64,000 nucleotides of DNA from Xanthomonas sp. GTDB lineage: Bacteria; Pseudomonadota; Gammaproteobacteria; Xanthomonadales; Xanthomonadaceae. A model generated the notes under the pieces. The model was given only the letters and a program-made list of their open reading frames with translations, searched no databases and was not told the origin of the DNA. Shown here piece after piece: positions 45,004-54,319 of the stretch. Both the position numbers and the translations under genes were made by a program. The stretch is taken from positions 62,001 to 126,000 of the forward strand of contig NZ_JAFIWC010000002.1 of assembly GCF_017163755.1 (NCBI RefSeq), read 5' to 3'. Position 1 is the stretch's first letter. Each line of letters starts with the position of its first letter.

Positions 45004-46497
45004 TCAGGCCTTGGCCGCCGACGGCAGCCGCGACACCAGCCGCAGCGACACGGTCAGCCCTTCCAGCTGGTAGTGCGGCTTGAGGTAGAACTTGGAGGTG
45101 TAGTAGCCGGGCGCGCCTTCCACTTCCTCCACCACCACCTCGGCCGCGGCCAGCGGCTTGCGCGCCTTGGTGTCCTCGCTGGAGTTGGACGGATCGCCGT
45201 CGATGTACTGGGTGATCCAGCGGGTCAGCCACACCTGCATCTGCTCGCGGTCGCTGAACGAGCCGATCTTGTCGCGCACGATGCACTTGAGGTAGTGCGC
45301 GAAGCGGCAGCAGGCGAACATGTACGGCAGGCGCGCGCCGAGCGCGGCGTTGGCGGTGGCGTCCGGGTCGTCGTACTCGTCGGGCTTGTTGAGCGACTGC
45401 GCGCTGATGAACGCGGCCATGTCCGAGTTCTTGCGGTGCACCAGCGGCATCAGCCCCATCTTGTCCAGTTCGGCCGAGCGGCGGTCGGTGATCGCCACCT
45501 CGGTCGGGCACTTCATGTCCACGCCGCCGTCGTCGGTGGGGAAGGTGTGCGTGGGCAGGCCCTCGACCGCGCCGCCGGACTCGATGCCGCGGATCCGCGA
45601 GCACCAGCCGTACTGCTTGAACGAGCGGTTGATGTTCACCGCCATCGCATAGGCCGCGTTCTGCCAGGTGTATTTGGACGAGTCGGCGCCGGCGGTCTCC
45701 TCCTCGAAATCGAACTCCTCCACCGGGTTGGTGGACGCGCCGTACGGCAGGCGCGACAGCGTGCGCGGCATCGCCAGGCCGATGTACTTGGCATCCTCCG
45801 ACTCGCGCAGCGAGCGCCACGCGGCGTAGTCGGGGGTGGAGAAGATCTTGGCCAGGTCGCGCGGGTTGGACAGCTCGCTCCAGTTGTCCATGCCCATCAG
45901 CCGCGGCGACACCGCCGAGATGAACGGCGCATGCGCGGCCGCGGCGACCTGGGCGATGCCGTTGAGCAGCTCCACGTCCGGCGGGCTCTGGTCGAAGTAG
46001 TAGTCGCCGACCAGGCAGCCGTACGGCTCGCCGCCGAGCTGGCCGTATTCCTGCTCGTAGACCTTCTTGAAGATCGGGCTCTGGTCCCAGGCGGTGCCCT
46101 TGTAGCGCTTGAGCACCTTGCCCAGCTCCTTCTTGGAGATGTTGAGCACGCGGATCTTCAGCTGCTGGTCGCTCTCGGTGTTGCTGACCAGGTAGTGCAG
46201 CCCGCGCCAGGCGCCTTCCAGCTGTTGCATGTCGGCGTGGTGCAGGATGTGGTTGAGCTGCTCGCTGAGCTTGCGGTCGATCTCGGCGATGTAGGCCTTG
46301 ATCGTCTGCGACACGTCCTCGCTGACCACGTCGCTGCGGCGGAGCACCTGCTCGGCCAGGGTGCGCACCGCCGATTCCACTTCTTCCTTGGCGCGTTCGC
46401 TCTTGGGCTTGAATTCCCGGTTCAGCAGCGCGGCGAAATCGCCCGCCTCCAGGGTCTGGGTGGCGCTGCCGGCTTCGGCCAGTTGTTCGGTCGCCAT
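45004..46497 (-). CDS. tssC: T6SS sheath protein TssC (VipB)
   Basis: A 497-residue large sheath subunit. Characteristic stretches include LNHILHHADMQQLEGAWRGLHYLVSNTESDQQLKIRVLNISKKEL, YGCLVGDYYFDQSPPDVELLNGIAQVAAAAHAPFISAVSPRLMGM and RFAHYLKCIVRDKIGSF. It ends EGAPGYYTSKFYLKPHYQLEGLTVSLRLVSRLP. With TssB it forms the contractile sheath. It lies 3 nt downstream of tssB. Confidence 0.98.
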   Translation of the reverse strand: MATEQLAEAGSATQTLEAGDFAALLNREFKPKSERAKEEVESAVRTLAEQVLRRSDVVSEDVSQTIKAYIAEIDRKLSEQLNHILHHADMQQLEGAWRGLHYLVSNTESDQQLKIRVLNISKKELGKVLKRYKGTAWDQSPIFKKVYEQEYGQLGGEPYGCLVGDYYFDQSPPDVELLNGIAQVAAAAHAPFISAVSPRLMGMDNWSELSNPRDLAKIFSTPDYAAWRSLRESEDAKYIGLAMPRTLSRLPYGASTNPVEEFDFEEETAGADSSKYTWQNAAYAMAVNINRSFKQYGWCSRIRGIESGGAVEGLPTHTFPTDDGGVDMKCPTEVAITDRRSAELDKMGLMPLVHRKNSDMAAFISAQSLNKPDEYDDPDATANAALGARLPYMFACCRFAHYLKCIVRDKIGSFSDREQMQVWLTRWITQYIDGDPSNSSEDTKARKPLAAAEVVVEEVEGAPGYYTSKFYLKPHYQLEGLTVSLRLVSRLPSAAKA

Positions 46498-46500
46498 GGC

Positions 46501-47010
46501 TCAGGTCCCCTGCGGATCGGTTTCGGGCTTGGCCGCCGACACCAGCGACTGCAGCAGGGCCGGGTCGCGCAGCGCCTGCGCGATCAGGTTCTCGGCGCCG
46601 GCCTTGCCGTCCATGTAGGTGTCCAGGTTGGCCAGCTGGGTGCGCGCCTCGAGCAGCTTGGCCAGCGGCTCGACCTTGCGCGCCACCGCCGCCGGCGAGA
46701 AGTCGTCCATGCTCTCGAAAGTGATGTCCACGCTGAGCTCGCCTTCGCCGGTCAGCGTGTTGGGCACGCTGAAGCGCGCGCGCGGGCGCATCGACTGCAG
46801 GCGGCTGTCGAAGTTGTCCACATCGATCTCCAGCGCCTTGCGTTCCTCCAGCGACGGCAGCTCGCCGGCATTGGCGCCGGACAGGTCCGACATCACCCCC
46901 ATCACGAACGGGATCTGCACCTTCTTCTGCGCGCCGTAGACCTCCACGTCGTACTCGATCTGTACCCGTGGCGCCCGATTGCGGGCGATGAATTTCTGAC
47001 TGTTTGCCAT
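46501..47010 (-). CDS. tssB: T6SS sheath protein TssB (VipA)
   Basis: A 169-residue small sheath subunit and first gene of the locus. RAPRVQIEYDVEVYGAQKKVQIPFVMGVMSDLSG is the family hallmark, followed by FDSRLQSMRPRARFSVPN and the helix LAKLLEARTQLANLDTYMDGKAGAENLIAQAL that ClpV and TagJ contact. A T6SS box lies 286 bp upstream, and the AraC-type regulator gene is divergent. Confidence 0.98.
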   Translation of the reverse strand: MANSQKFIARNRAPRVQIEYDVEVYGAQKKVQIPFVMGVMSDLSGANAGELPSLEERKALEIDVDNFDSRLQSMRPRARFSVPNTLTGEGELSVDITFESMDDFSPAAVARKVEPLAKLLEARTQLANLDTYMDGKAGAENLIAQALRDPALLQSLVSAAKPETDPQGT

Positions 47011-47429
47011 TGCCTAGCCTCCGATTGAGCCCATCGACCCGGCTGCCGGCGTTCCCCGCAGTCCGGTCCCGCATCTGCCGCCGCCTGTCCCCGCAACGCC
47101 GACGCGGCCGCCGGCGCGCTCCCCTCGCGCCGCCGTCGTTCCGCCTCCACGTTCCCCTTGCGCCTGGGCGCGGCAACCGTTGGCCGCGCCCGGTAGTCGC
47201 GGGCGCCGCGCCAAGCGGCCATGTCCCCTGCCGCCTGACGCCTGCGCGGCGCGTTTCACACGATGCGGCGAGTCTAGGAACGCGCCCGGCGGGCCACCCG
47301 ACATTTCGTCTCAGCGCGGCGGCGGCGTCTACGCCGGTGCACAAACGCGCCGGCGATGATGGCTTTCGTCCGCTTCCCACGGTTGTACCCAGGACAGGCC
47401 CCGTGGGGTGGGCCGAAAGCTGCGCCGAC
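47011..47429. other. Divergent intergenic region tssB / AraC regulator
   Basis: This 419-bp region should hold the promoters of both the tssB operon and the AraC-type gene. It includes T6SS box A at 47297-47314. On the tssB strand a CCTAGACT element lies about 20 nt after the box and could be a weak -10. No credible open frame is present. Confidence 0.65.
47297..47314 (-). promoter_or_regulatory. Shared T6SS box, copy A (upstream of tssB)
   Basis: The coding strand reads CTGAGACGAAATGTCGGG, the exact consensus of four copies, 286 bp upstream of tssB and about 115 bp upstream of the divergent AraC-type gene. Confidence 0.7.
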
Positions 47430-47957
47430 ATGACCGTTTCCCGTGTGCCGACCTCCCTGCCGCGCGTGCATCCGCTGCCGGGCGCCGGCCCCGCCGTCGC
47501 CGACGAACCGCTGCTGATCGACCTGCTGGCCTACATCGAGGAGAACATCGGCGAGCCGGAACTGGGCACCGAGTCGCTGCTGGCGGCGTTCCACCTGTCG
47601 CGCGCGACGCTGTACCGGCTGTTCCAGTCGCGCGGCGGCGTGGCCAGCTACATCCGCGAGCAGCGCCTGCGCACCGCGCACCGCTACCTGCAGCTGCATC
47701 CGGAATGCAGCCTCACCTGGCTGCTGTACGAAATGGGCTTCGCGTCCGAGCGCCAGTTCCAGCGCGCGTTCCAGGCGCGCTTCGGCATGTCGCCGGCGCA
47801 CTGGCGCAAGGCGTGCCGCGCGATGCCGCACCCGCCCAAGGAGGAACGCCGCGGCCCCTACATCCCGATGTGGCGGATCATCCGCGAACTGTGCCGGACC
47901 TCGATGGTCGACGATGCGCCGGTGTATGCGGCGGCCGAGCCGGCGACGGCGCAATAG
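47430..47957 (+). CDS. AraC-family transcriptional regulator
   Basis: A 175-residue regulator consisting essentially of an AraC/XylS double helix-turn-helix domain (about 40-140: GTESLLAAFHLSRATLYRLFQSRGGVASYIREQRLRTAHRYL, then SLTWLLYEMGFASERQFQRAFQARFGMSPAHWRK). There is no recognisable N-terminal ligand-binding domain, only about 35 residues. Divergent from tssB, so it is a natural candidate regulator of the T6SS genes and of the shared boxes. That link is inference. The start at the Met at 47430 is the shortest sensible choice. Confidence 0.88.
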   Translation: MTVSRVPTSLPRVHPLPGAGPAVADEPLLIDLLAYIEENIGEPELGTESLLAAFHLSRATLYRLFQSRGGVASYIREQRLRTAHRYLQLHPECSLTWLLYEMGFASERQFQRAFQARFGMSPAHWRKACRAMPHPPKEERRGPYIPMWRIIRELCRTSMVDDAPVYAAAEPATAQ

Positions 47958-47970
47958 CCGCCGCCGCTCC

Positions 47971-48058
47971 CTGTAGGAGCGGCTTCAGCCGCGACAGGAT
48001 CTTGCCGGGAACGGTCGCGCGGGGAAGGTTTCGGTCGCGGCTGAAGCCGCTCCTACAG
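47971..48058. repeat. GTAG-type REP doublet (copy 4)
   Basis: CTGTAGGAGCGGCTTCAGCC at the start and GGCTGAAGCCGCTCCTACAG at the end face each other between the convergent AraC-type and universal stress protein genes. Confidence 0.9.
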
Positions 48059-48097
48059 GAGCCGCCGCCGCTCGCGGCGCGCAATGGAACCCTGTCC

Positions 48098-48544
48098 TCA
48101 GCGGATCACCAGCACCGGCACCTGGCTGCGCGCCAGCACCTCGGCGGTCTGGCTGCCGAGCAGCACCCGGCTCATGCCGCGGCGGCCGTGCGAGGTCATC
48201 ACGATCAGGTCGTTGTGGTGCGAGGTGGCGATGTCGATGATGCCTTCGGCGGCGTAGCGGTCGAGCACATGGCAGCCGTGCGCGGGCACGCCGGCCGCCG
48301 CGGCCGCTTCAAGCGCCGGGCCGAGGATCGCCTGCGCGCCTTGCTCGCGGTCCTGCCGGTACTCGGCGGTGGCCTCGTAGCCCACGCTCCAGCCCATCGC
48401 GTCGTACATGCCCATCGCCCAGGGTTCGGAAACGGTGACGATGTCCACTTCGGCGCCGAGCCGGGCGGCCAGCGCCAGCCCCTGCTGCAGGCCCTTGCTG
48501 GACAGCTCGGAACCGTCGGTGGCGATCAGAATGCGCTTGTACAT
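48098..48544 (-). CDS. Universal stress protein
   Basis: A 148-residue single-domain UspA-family protein. The N-terminal YKRILIATDGSELSSKGLQQGLALA and the ATP-binding-type C-terminal motif GRRGMSRVLLGSQTAEVLARSQVPVLVIR (G-2x-G-9x-G-S/T) are present, so it is expected to bind ATP. The Met at 48544 fits the family; a longer frame upstream does not. Convergent with the AraC-type gene across REP copy 4. Confidence 0.93.
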   Translation of the reverse strand: MYKRILIATDGSELSSKGLQQGLALAARLGAEVDIVTVSEPWAMGMYDAMGWSVGYEATAEYRQDREQGAQAILGPALEAAAAAGVPAHGCHVLDRYAAEGIIDIATSHHNDLIVMTSHGRRGMSRVLLGSQTAEVLARSQVPVLVIR

Positions 48545-48622
48545 GTGCGTGCTCCGGTGACGCCGCTTGCGCGGCATGGGCACCATTGCACACCCGGCGT
48601 GGACGCCGCGCCTTGACCCGGA

Positions 48623-49186
48623 TCAATTTCCGGACGATGGCGCCAGCGGCCGCGCCGGATTGCCGGCCACGCGCGCGCCGGCGGGCACGTCGCGGGTGAC
48701 CACGCTGCCGGCACCGATCACCGCGTCGTCGCCGATGGTCACCCCGGGCAGGACGATCGCGCCGCCGCCGATCCACACGTTGCGGCCGATCGTCACCGGC
48801 CGGCCGAGTTCCAGCCCGGCCTGGCGCTGCGCCGCGTCGCGCGGGTGGTCGGCGGCGTAGAGCTGCACCGCCGGCCCGATCTGGGTGCCGGCGCCGATGC
48901 GCACCGGCGCCACGTCCAGGATCACGCAGTTGAAGTTGAGGAACACGCCCTCGCCCAGGTGGATGTTGTAGCCGTAGTCGCAATGGAACGGCGGCCGCAC
49001 CACCGCGCCGGCGCCGACCGCGCCCAGGCGCTCGGCGAGCAGCTCGCGGCGCCGTGCCGGCGGCTCGGCCAGCGCCGCGTTGTAGCGCACCATCCAGGCC
49101 TTGGCCGCGGCCTGGTCGGCCTGCAGCTGGGCGTCGCCGGGCCGGTACGGCTCGCCGGCGAGCATCTTGTCCTTCTCACTGCGCAT
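48623..49186 (-). CDS. Maltose/galactoside O-acetyltransferase-like protein
   Basis: A 187-residue LbH acetyltransferase. The N-terminal Mac domain (SEKDKMLAGEPYRPGDAQLQADQAAAKAWM) precedes left-handed beta-helix hexapeptides (VRPPFHCDYGYNIHLGEGVFLNFNCVILD, IGRNVWIGGGAIVLPGVTIGDDAVIGAGSVVTRDVPAGARVAGNPAR). The catalytic His is in YAADHPRDA. It would transfer acetyl from acetyl-CoA to a sugar hydroxyl; the true substrate is unknown. Confidence 0.92.
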   Translation of the reverse strand: MRSEKDKMLAGEPYRPGDAQLQADQAAAKAWMVRYNAALAEPPARRRELLAERLGAVGAGAVVRPPFHCDYGYNIHLGEGVFLNFNCVILDVAPVRIGAGTQIGPAVQLYAADHPRDAAQRQAGLELGRPVTIGRNVWIGGGAIVLPGVTIGDDAVIGAGSVVTRDVPAGARVAGNPARPLAPSSGN

Positions 49187-49583
49187 CGTGCCCTCCCAGG
49201 CGATCGAGGGCGGCCATCATCGCATTGGCCGGCGACGCGTAGCCACCTTGCGGATGCGGGCCGCGCCTGATGGCCGCCACGCGCGTGACCGGAACGCGCA
49301 CGGTGCAAGCGTCGCAGGACCAGGCGTGCGCGCGCTTCGTGCGTGCTCGCCCGAACCGCTGCGTCCCGCGGCAGCAGGCACCGGATGTGCGCGCTTCGGT
49401 CCTCGCGCCGTTGCTCGCCCAAAAGCGGATGACGATCCAGCGCTCGGCGGGCCTGGCGGTACCGGCGGCCTGACCATGGACCAGCGATGCAAGGCGCTAC
49501 GTTCCCGAGCCCAAGGCCGTATCGGCGCTTGTTCGCCGCGGTGGAACTTCGGTAACCTGGACTGCTGGCTTGGAGGATCCACT
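49187..49583. other. Divergent gap between acetyltransferase and nucleotidyltransferase genes
   Basis: No gene is recognised. The frames present on both strands are chance products of high GC. A good GGAGGAT ribosome binding site lies at the right edge for the nucleotidyltransferase remnant. Confidence 0.5.
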
Positions 49584-50383
49584 ATGCCCAGCACGCTTCC
49601 TGCGTTGCATCGCGAGTTTGTGCAGAAGGTCCGCGCCGCGGTCGCCGGCGACCCGCGGATGGCCGCGCTGCTGGCCGGCGGTTCGTATGTCCACGGCGGC
49701 TTCGATCGGCATTCGGACCTGGACTTCGTGGTCGTGGTCGACGAGGACCGGTACGATGAGGTGATGGCGTCGCGGCTGCATTTCGCCGCGCGGATCGGCG
49801 GCCTGCTGTCGGCCTTCGGCGGAGAGCATGTGGGCGAGCCGAGGCTGCTCATCTGCCTGTATGGCCCGAGTTGCTCCATGTCGACCTGAAGTTCGTGACC
49901 GCGGCGGACCTGGACCGGCGCATCGAGCGTCCGGCCATGGTGTTCGCGCGCGATCCCCAGCATATCCAGGCGCGGCTCGATGCCGCGGCCATTGCGTGGC
50001 CGGACGCCTCGCCGGAATGGTTCGAGCAAAGGGCGTGGATCTGGCTCCACTACGGCGCCACGAAGCTCGCACGGGGCGAACTGTTCGAGGCGATCGGGAT
50101 GCTGGCCTTGTTCCGCGAGCAGGTGCTGGGGCCGATGCTGCATCGTCGGGCCGGGCGTCCGCAGCGCGGCGTCAGGCGCCTGGAACTGGCGCCGGAACCG
50201 TCGAGCGAGCAGCTGGCGGCGACCGTCGCCACGCACGAGGAAGCGTCGGTGCGTTCGGCGCTGCTGGCCGCCATCGCGCTCTACCTGGATCTGCGCAACG
50301 ACCGACCGCCGCGCGACCCCGTCGGCCACATGCCACAGGCGCTGCTCGACTATCTGAGCGACAGCGCCACGCCTTACCGATGA
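49584..50383 (+). pseudogene. Frameshifted nucleotidyltransferase-domain protein
   Basis: The first frame (49584-49889) encodes an N-terminal nucleotidyltransferase core: LLAGGSYVHGGFDRHSDLDFVVVVDEDRYDEV, with the GS-x(n)-SDLD metal-binding signature. It breaks after RLLICLYGP. The protein resumes in another frame from about 49868 (ELLHVDLKFVTAADLDRRIERPAMVFARD) and runs to 50383 with an intact helical C-terminal part ending LLDYLSDSATPYR. Losing one base in the run of C residues near 49866 explains the break. The joined product would be about 266 residues, like stand-alone nucleotidyltransferases related to aminoglycoside adenylyltransferases. It is either a recent pseudogene or a sequencing error. 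Confidence 0.8.
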
Positions 50384-50387
50384 CGCG

Positions 50388-50414
50388 ACGGCCGGGCCCT
50401 CGATGGCCCGGCCG
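50388..50414 (+). terminator. Hairpin after the nucleotidyltransferase remnant
   Basis: GGCCGGGCC pairs perfectly with GGCCCGGCC around CTCGAT, a few bases after the stop codon at 50383. It lacks a T-tract, so it may be a weak terminator or an mRNA 3'-end stabiliser. Confidence 0.5.
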
Positions 50415-50597
50415 ACACCGCCCCGTGCATCCAAACGCCGCGACATCGGCAGCGCGTGCCTCCATGCGACCCGGCTGCCGCATCGGCAAGCCGTATTGCC
50501 GGGGTAATCACAGATTCACATTGTCGGCCGATCCTGCGCACTCTTTCGGGCATGGCCATCGAAGGCCATGCCTGCTCTTTGTCCTTCGGAGACCACA

Positions 50598-53030
50598 GTG
50601 CAGAGCAGTCGGTTGGCGCTTACCGTTCTTTTCGTTCTGAATTCCGGTGCGGCAGGCGCCGCCCCTGCCGCGGCGACGGCGCCGGCTCCGCTCGACAGGG
50701 GCGACACCACGCAACCGGCTTCGACGGACGCAGCGGCCAAGGCGCCTTCCACGCTGGACTCGGTGATCGTCACCGGCACGCGCGGTTCGGGACGCACCCA
50801 GTTCGACACGCTGGCGCCGGTGGATGTCTTCAGCAAGGACGAGATCCAGGCGGTCGAATCGTCCGACCTGAAGGACGTGCTGGCGCAGCTCGTACCCTCG
50901 TTCGTCGTGCAGCGCCTGCCCATGGCCGATGGCCAGGTGTTCGTGCGCCCGGCGACGCTGCGCGGCCTGTCGCCCGATCAGACGTTGGTGCTGGTCAACG
51001 GCCGGCGCTTCCATCGCACCGCGCTGCTGGGCGCGCGCGGCGCGCAGGCGGCGGACCTGGCGCAGATCCCGGTCAGCGCGATCAAGCGCATCGAAGTGCT
51101 GCGCGACGGCGCGTCGGCGCAGTACGGCTCCGACGCCATCGCCGGGGTGATCAACATCATCCTGGAAGACCAGCCGGGCACCGAAGTGGTCGCCAAGTAT
51201 TCGCAGTACGCGGCCGGGGACGGCGCGGCGCGCGAGATCGCCGCGCGCACCGGATTTGCGCTGGGCGACTACGGCAGCGTGGTCCTGTTCGCCGAAGGCG
51301 GCAACGCCGATGCGACCTCGCGCACGCGCCAGCGTCCGGACGCGATCGCCTTCCAGGCGGCGCATCCGCAACTGGACGTGCCCGATCCGGTGCAGCGCTG
51401 GGGTCAGCCCGACCTGGAGAGCAAGCGCGTGGGCTTCAACGCCAACGCGTTCGTGGCCGACGACGTCGAACTCTACGGGTACGGCCTGTACGGCGAAAGC
51501 GAGGGCGTGTCCGATTTCAACTGGCGCAATCCCGACAGCACCACCGGCGTGTATCGCGCCAGCGTCGTGTATCCGGGCTGGAGGGCCGACCGCGTCTATC
51601 CGGTCGGCTTCAGCCCGAAGTACGGCAACGAGCAGGACGATATCCAGTTGCTAGGCGGCATCCGCGGGCACATCGCGCAGCGGTTGCGCTGGGACGTCAG
51701 CGCCGCGTACGGCCGCAACCGCAGCGACTACACGCTGGACAACTCGCTCAACGCATCGCTGGGCCCGGACAGCCCGACCTCGTTCTACCTGGGCCGGTTG
51801 CAGCAGGCGGAGAAGAACCTCAACGCCGACTTCAACTACGAGTGGGAGGTGGCCGCGCTCGCCAGGCCGATCAACCTGGCCTTCGGCACCGAGTACCGGC
51901 AGGAGACCTATCGGGTGAAGGCCGGCGATCCGGCCTCGTATGCGGTCGGGCCGGGGGCGGCCGATGGCCTGGAAGCCAACGCCAACGGCGCGCCGGGCTT
52001 TTCCGACCGGCAGTCGGGCAACTGGAGCCAGCAGAGCTACGCCGCCTACGTCGACGTGGAAGTGCCGGTGACCGCGCGCTGGACGGTGGGTGCGGCCACG
52101 CGCTACGAGCACTTCTCCGAGTTCGGCCAGAGCGTGGACGGCAAGCTGTCGAGCCGGTTCGAATTCACCCCCGACCTGGCGCTGCGCGGCTCGATCTCCA
52201 CCGGCTTCCGCGCGCCCACCCCGGGCCAGCTCAACTCCACCAGCACCACCCAGGGCCTGGACACCCGCACGCTGCAGGTGTTCACCAGCGGCCGGCTCTC
52301 GCCGAGCGACCCGTTGGCCATCGCGTTGGGCGCAAGGGCGCTCAAACCCGAGCAGTCGCGCACCGCGTCGCTGGGCCTGACCTGGCGCTCGGCGAAGGGG
52401 CTGTCCGGTTCGGTGGACATCTACGACATCAAACTGACCGACCGCTTCAGCACCTCGGCCAGCTTCGCGGTGCCGGCCGGCGTGGCCAATCCATTGGGCT
52501 TCACCTCGGTCAACTACTTCACCAACGACTTCGACACCACCACCCAGGGCGTGGACGTGGTCGGCAGCTACGCGCGCGCGCTGGGCGGCGGCGACCTGGA
52601 CCTGACTCTGGCCTACAACTACAACCGCACCCAGGTGGACGGCGGCCGCACCAGCGTCGCCACCAGCGCCACCCAACGCACGATCTTCGAGCAGCAACTG
52701 CCGCGGCAGAAGGCCACCTTCAGCGGCACCTACGCGATCGGCGACTGGTCGTTCCTCGGGCGTGTGCGCTACTACGGCGCCTGGACCGACTCGTCGGGCA
52801 ACGCGGTGGGCGACATCTTCCAGCGCTTCGGCGACATGGCCTTCCTGGACCTGGCGGTCACCTATCGCATCGGCCGCATGCACGCCATCCGCGTCGGCGC
52901 CGACAACGTGCTGGACCGCTATCCGGACGAGGCCACCTTCCAGGCCAGCCGCGGCCTGATCTACTCGCGCAACGCGCCCTACGACACCGACGGCGCCAAT
53001 CTCTACGCCGAGTACCGGTTGAACTTCTGA
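50598..53030 (+). CDS. TonB-dependent outer-membrane receptor
   Basis: An 810-residue TonB-dependent receptor. A signal peptide (QSSRLALTVLFVLNSGAAGAAP) and a Pro/Ala/Thr-rich stretch precede a TonB-box-like segment LDSVIVTGTRGSGR. The plug domain (about 60-190) has LVNGRRFHRTALLG, RIEVLRDGASAQYGSDAIAGVINIIL. A 22-strand barrel ends in YRLNF. I prefer the GTG at 50598 because GGAGACC lies just upstream and it begins the signal peptide; an ATG ten codons earlier at 50568 is possible. Substrate unknown. Its stop codon overlaps the next ATG, so it is coupled to an exported PLP-enzyme gene, which suggests uptake of an amino-acid- or peptide-like substrate (inference). Confidence 0.92.
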   Translation: MQSSRLALTVLFVLNSGAAGAAPAAATAPAPLDRGDTTQPASTDAAAKAPSTLDSVIVTGTRGSGRTQFDTLAPVDVFSKDEIQAVESSDLKDVLAQLVPSFVVQRLPMADGQVFVRPATLRGLSPDQTLVLVNGRRFHRTALLGARGAQAADLAQIPVSAIKRIEVLRDGASAQYGSDAIAGVINIILEDQPGTEVVAKYSQYAAGDGAAREIAARTGFALGDYGSVVLFAEGGNADATSRTRQRPDAIAFQAAHPQLDVPDPVQRWGQPDLESKRVGFNANAFVADDVELYGYGLYGESEGVSDFNWRNPDSTTGVYRASVVYPGWRADRVYPVGFSPKYGNEQDDIQLLGGIRGHIAQRLRWDVSAAYGRNRSDYTLDNSLNASLGPDSPTSFYLGRLQQAEKNLNADFNYEWEVAALARPINLAFGTEYRQETYRVKAGDPASYAVGPGAADGLEANANGAPGFSDRQSGNWSQQSYAAYVDVEVPVTARWTVGAATRYEHFSEFGQSVDGKLSSRFEFTPDLALRGSISTGFRAPTPGQLNSTSTTQGLDTRTLQVFTSGRLSPSDPLAIALGARALKPEQSRTASLGLTWRSAKGLSGSVDIYDIKLTDRFSTSASFAVPAGVANPLGFTSVNYFTNDFDTTTQGVDVVGSYARALGGGDLDLTLAYNYNRTQVDGGRTSVATSATQRTIFEQQLPRQKATFSGTYAIGDWSFLGRVRYYGAWTDSSGNAVGDIFQRFGDMAFLDLAVTYRIGRMHAIRVGADNVLDRYPDEATFQASRGLIYSRNAPYDTDGANLYAEYRLNF

Positions 53031-54319
53031 TGGACCGCAACCGACGCGCGCTGCTCGGCGCCGGCCTGTTGCTGCCGGCCACGGGGTTGGCCGTGGCCGC
53101 GCGCGCGGCCGACGGCGCGATACCCGCATTGCCCGCCACCACGCTGCCGCCCGAGCAGCTGGCCGGCGACGAGGCCTACTGGTCGGCGGTGGCCGGCCAG
53201 TACGACATCACCGGCGAGGTGAACCATCTGGAGAACGGCTACTGGGGCGCCATGGGCCGCCAGGTGCTCGCCGCGTACCAGCGCCACAGCGCCGAGGTCA
53301 ACCGCGGCAATGCCTGGTACGGGCGCGTGCAGTACCCGCCGCAGTACCTGGCCGCGCGCGCCACGGCGGCGGCGATGCTGGGCGTGGGCGAGGACGAGAT
53401 CGCCTTCACCCGCGGCGCCACCGAAGCGCTGCAGGCGCTGATCGGCGGCTACAACCGGCTGCGGCCGGGCGATGCGGTGCTGCACGCCGACATCGACTAC
53501 GACAGCATGATCGCCGCGATGCGCTGGCTCGGCCCGCGGCGCCAGGTCCAGGTGCATCGCATCGCGCTGCCGGACGTGCCCACCCACCAGCAGATCCTCG
53601 ATGCCTACCAGGCCGCGTTCGAGCGCGTGCCGCGCCTGAAGCTGGTGCTGCTGACCCAGGTCAGCCACCGCCACGGACTGGTGATTCCGGTGGCGCAGAT
53701 CGCGCAGATGGCGCGTGCGCGCGGGATCGACGCGATCGTGGATGCCGCGCACGGGTTCGGCCAGCTCGACTACCGGGTGCCGGACCTGCAGGCGGATTTC
53801 GTCGGCATCAACCTGCACAAGTGGATCGGCGCGCCGGTCGGCGTCGGCGCGCTGTACATCCGCAACGGCCGGGTGCAGGACATCGATCCGTACATGGGCA
53901 ACGACGACAGCGGCAAGGCCGACAGCCGCGTGCACACCGGCACGTCCAACTTCGCCGCGTATCTGGCGGTGCCCGAGGCCATCGACCTGCACCAGCGCAT
54001 CGGCGCGGCGCGCAAGCAGGCGCGCCTGCGCCTGCTGCGCAACCGCTGGACCGACGCCGCGCGCCGCATGCCGCACCTGGAGGTGCTGGCGTCGCCGGAT
54101 CCGCGCCTGACCAGCGCCATCGCCTCGTTCCGCCTGCGCGGCCGGGCCACGCCCGAGGACAACCGCACGCTGCAGAAGACGCTGCTGGAGCGCTACCGCA
54201 TCTTCACCACGGCCCGCGACGCATTGGATTCCGGCTCGTGCGTGCGGGTGACGCCGGCGGTGTTCACCTCGGTACGCCAGATCGATGCCTTGGTGGAGGC
54301 GTTGAGCCAGCTCGGATGA
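53030..54319 (+). CDS. Exported class V aminotransferase-fold PLP enzyme (isopenicillin N epimerase-like)
   Basis: A 429-residue PLP-dependent enzyme. The N-terminus MDRNRRALLGAGLLLPATGLAVAARAADG looks like a Tat-type signal (RR followed by a hydrophobic stretch and ARA cleavage), so the enzyme is probably folded in the cytoplasm and exported to the periplasm. The class V fold has TRGATEALQALIGGYNRL, QVSHRHGLVIPVAQIA, DAAHGFGQLD (PLP-binding Asp) and INLHKWIGAPVG with Lys264 as Schiff-base lysine. It is related to isopenicillin N epimerase-like proteins and cysteine-desulfurase-like enzymes. The start codon shares the A of the receptor stop (TGATG). Reaction unknown: epimerase, lyase or aminotransferase. 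Confidence 0.85.
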   Translation: MDRNRRALLGAGLLLPATGLAVAARAADGAIPALPATTLPPEQLAGDEAYWSAVAGQYDITGEVNHLENGYWGAMGRQVLAAYQRHSAEVNRGNAWYGRVQYPPQYLAARATAAAMLGVGEDEIAFTRGATEALQALIGGYNRLRPGDAVLHADIDYDSMIAAMRWLGPRRQVQVHRIALPDVPTHQQILDAYQAAFERVPRLKLVLLTQVSHRHGLVIPVAQIAQMARARGIDAIVDAAHGFGQLDYRVPDLQADFVGINLHKWIGAPVGVGALYIRNGRVQDIDPYMGNDDSGKADSRVHTGTSNFAAYLAVPEAIDLHQRIGAARKQARLRLLRNRWTDAARRMPHLEVLASPDPRLTSAIASFRLRGRATPEDNRTLQKTLLERYRIFTTARDALDSGSCVRVTPAVFTSVRQIDALVEALSQLG

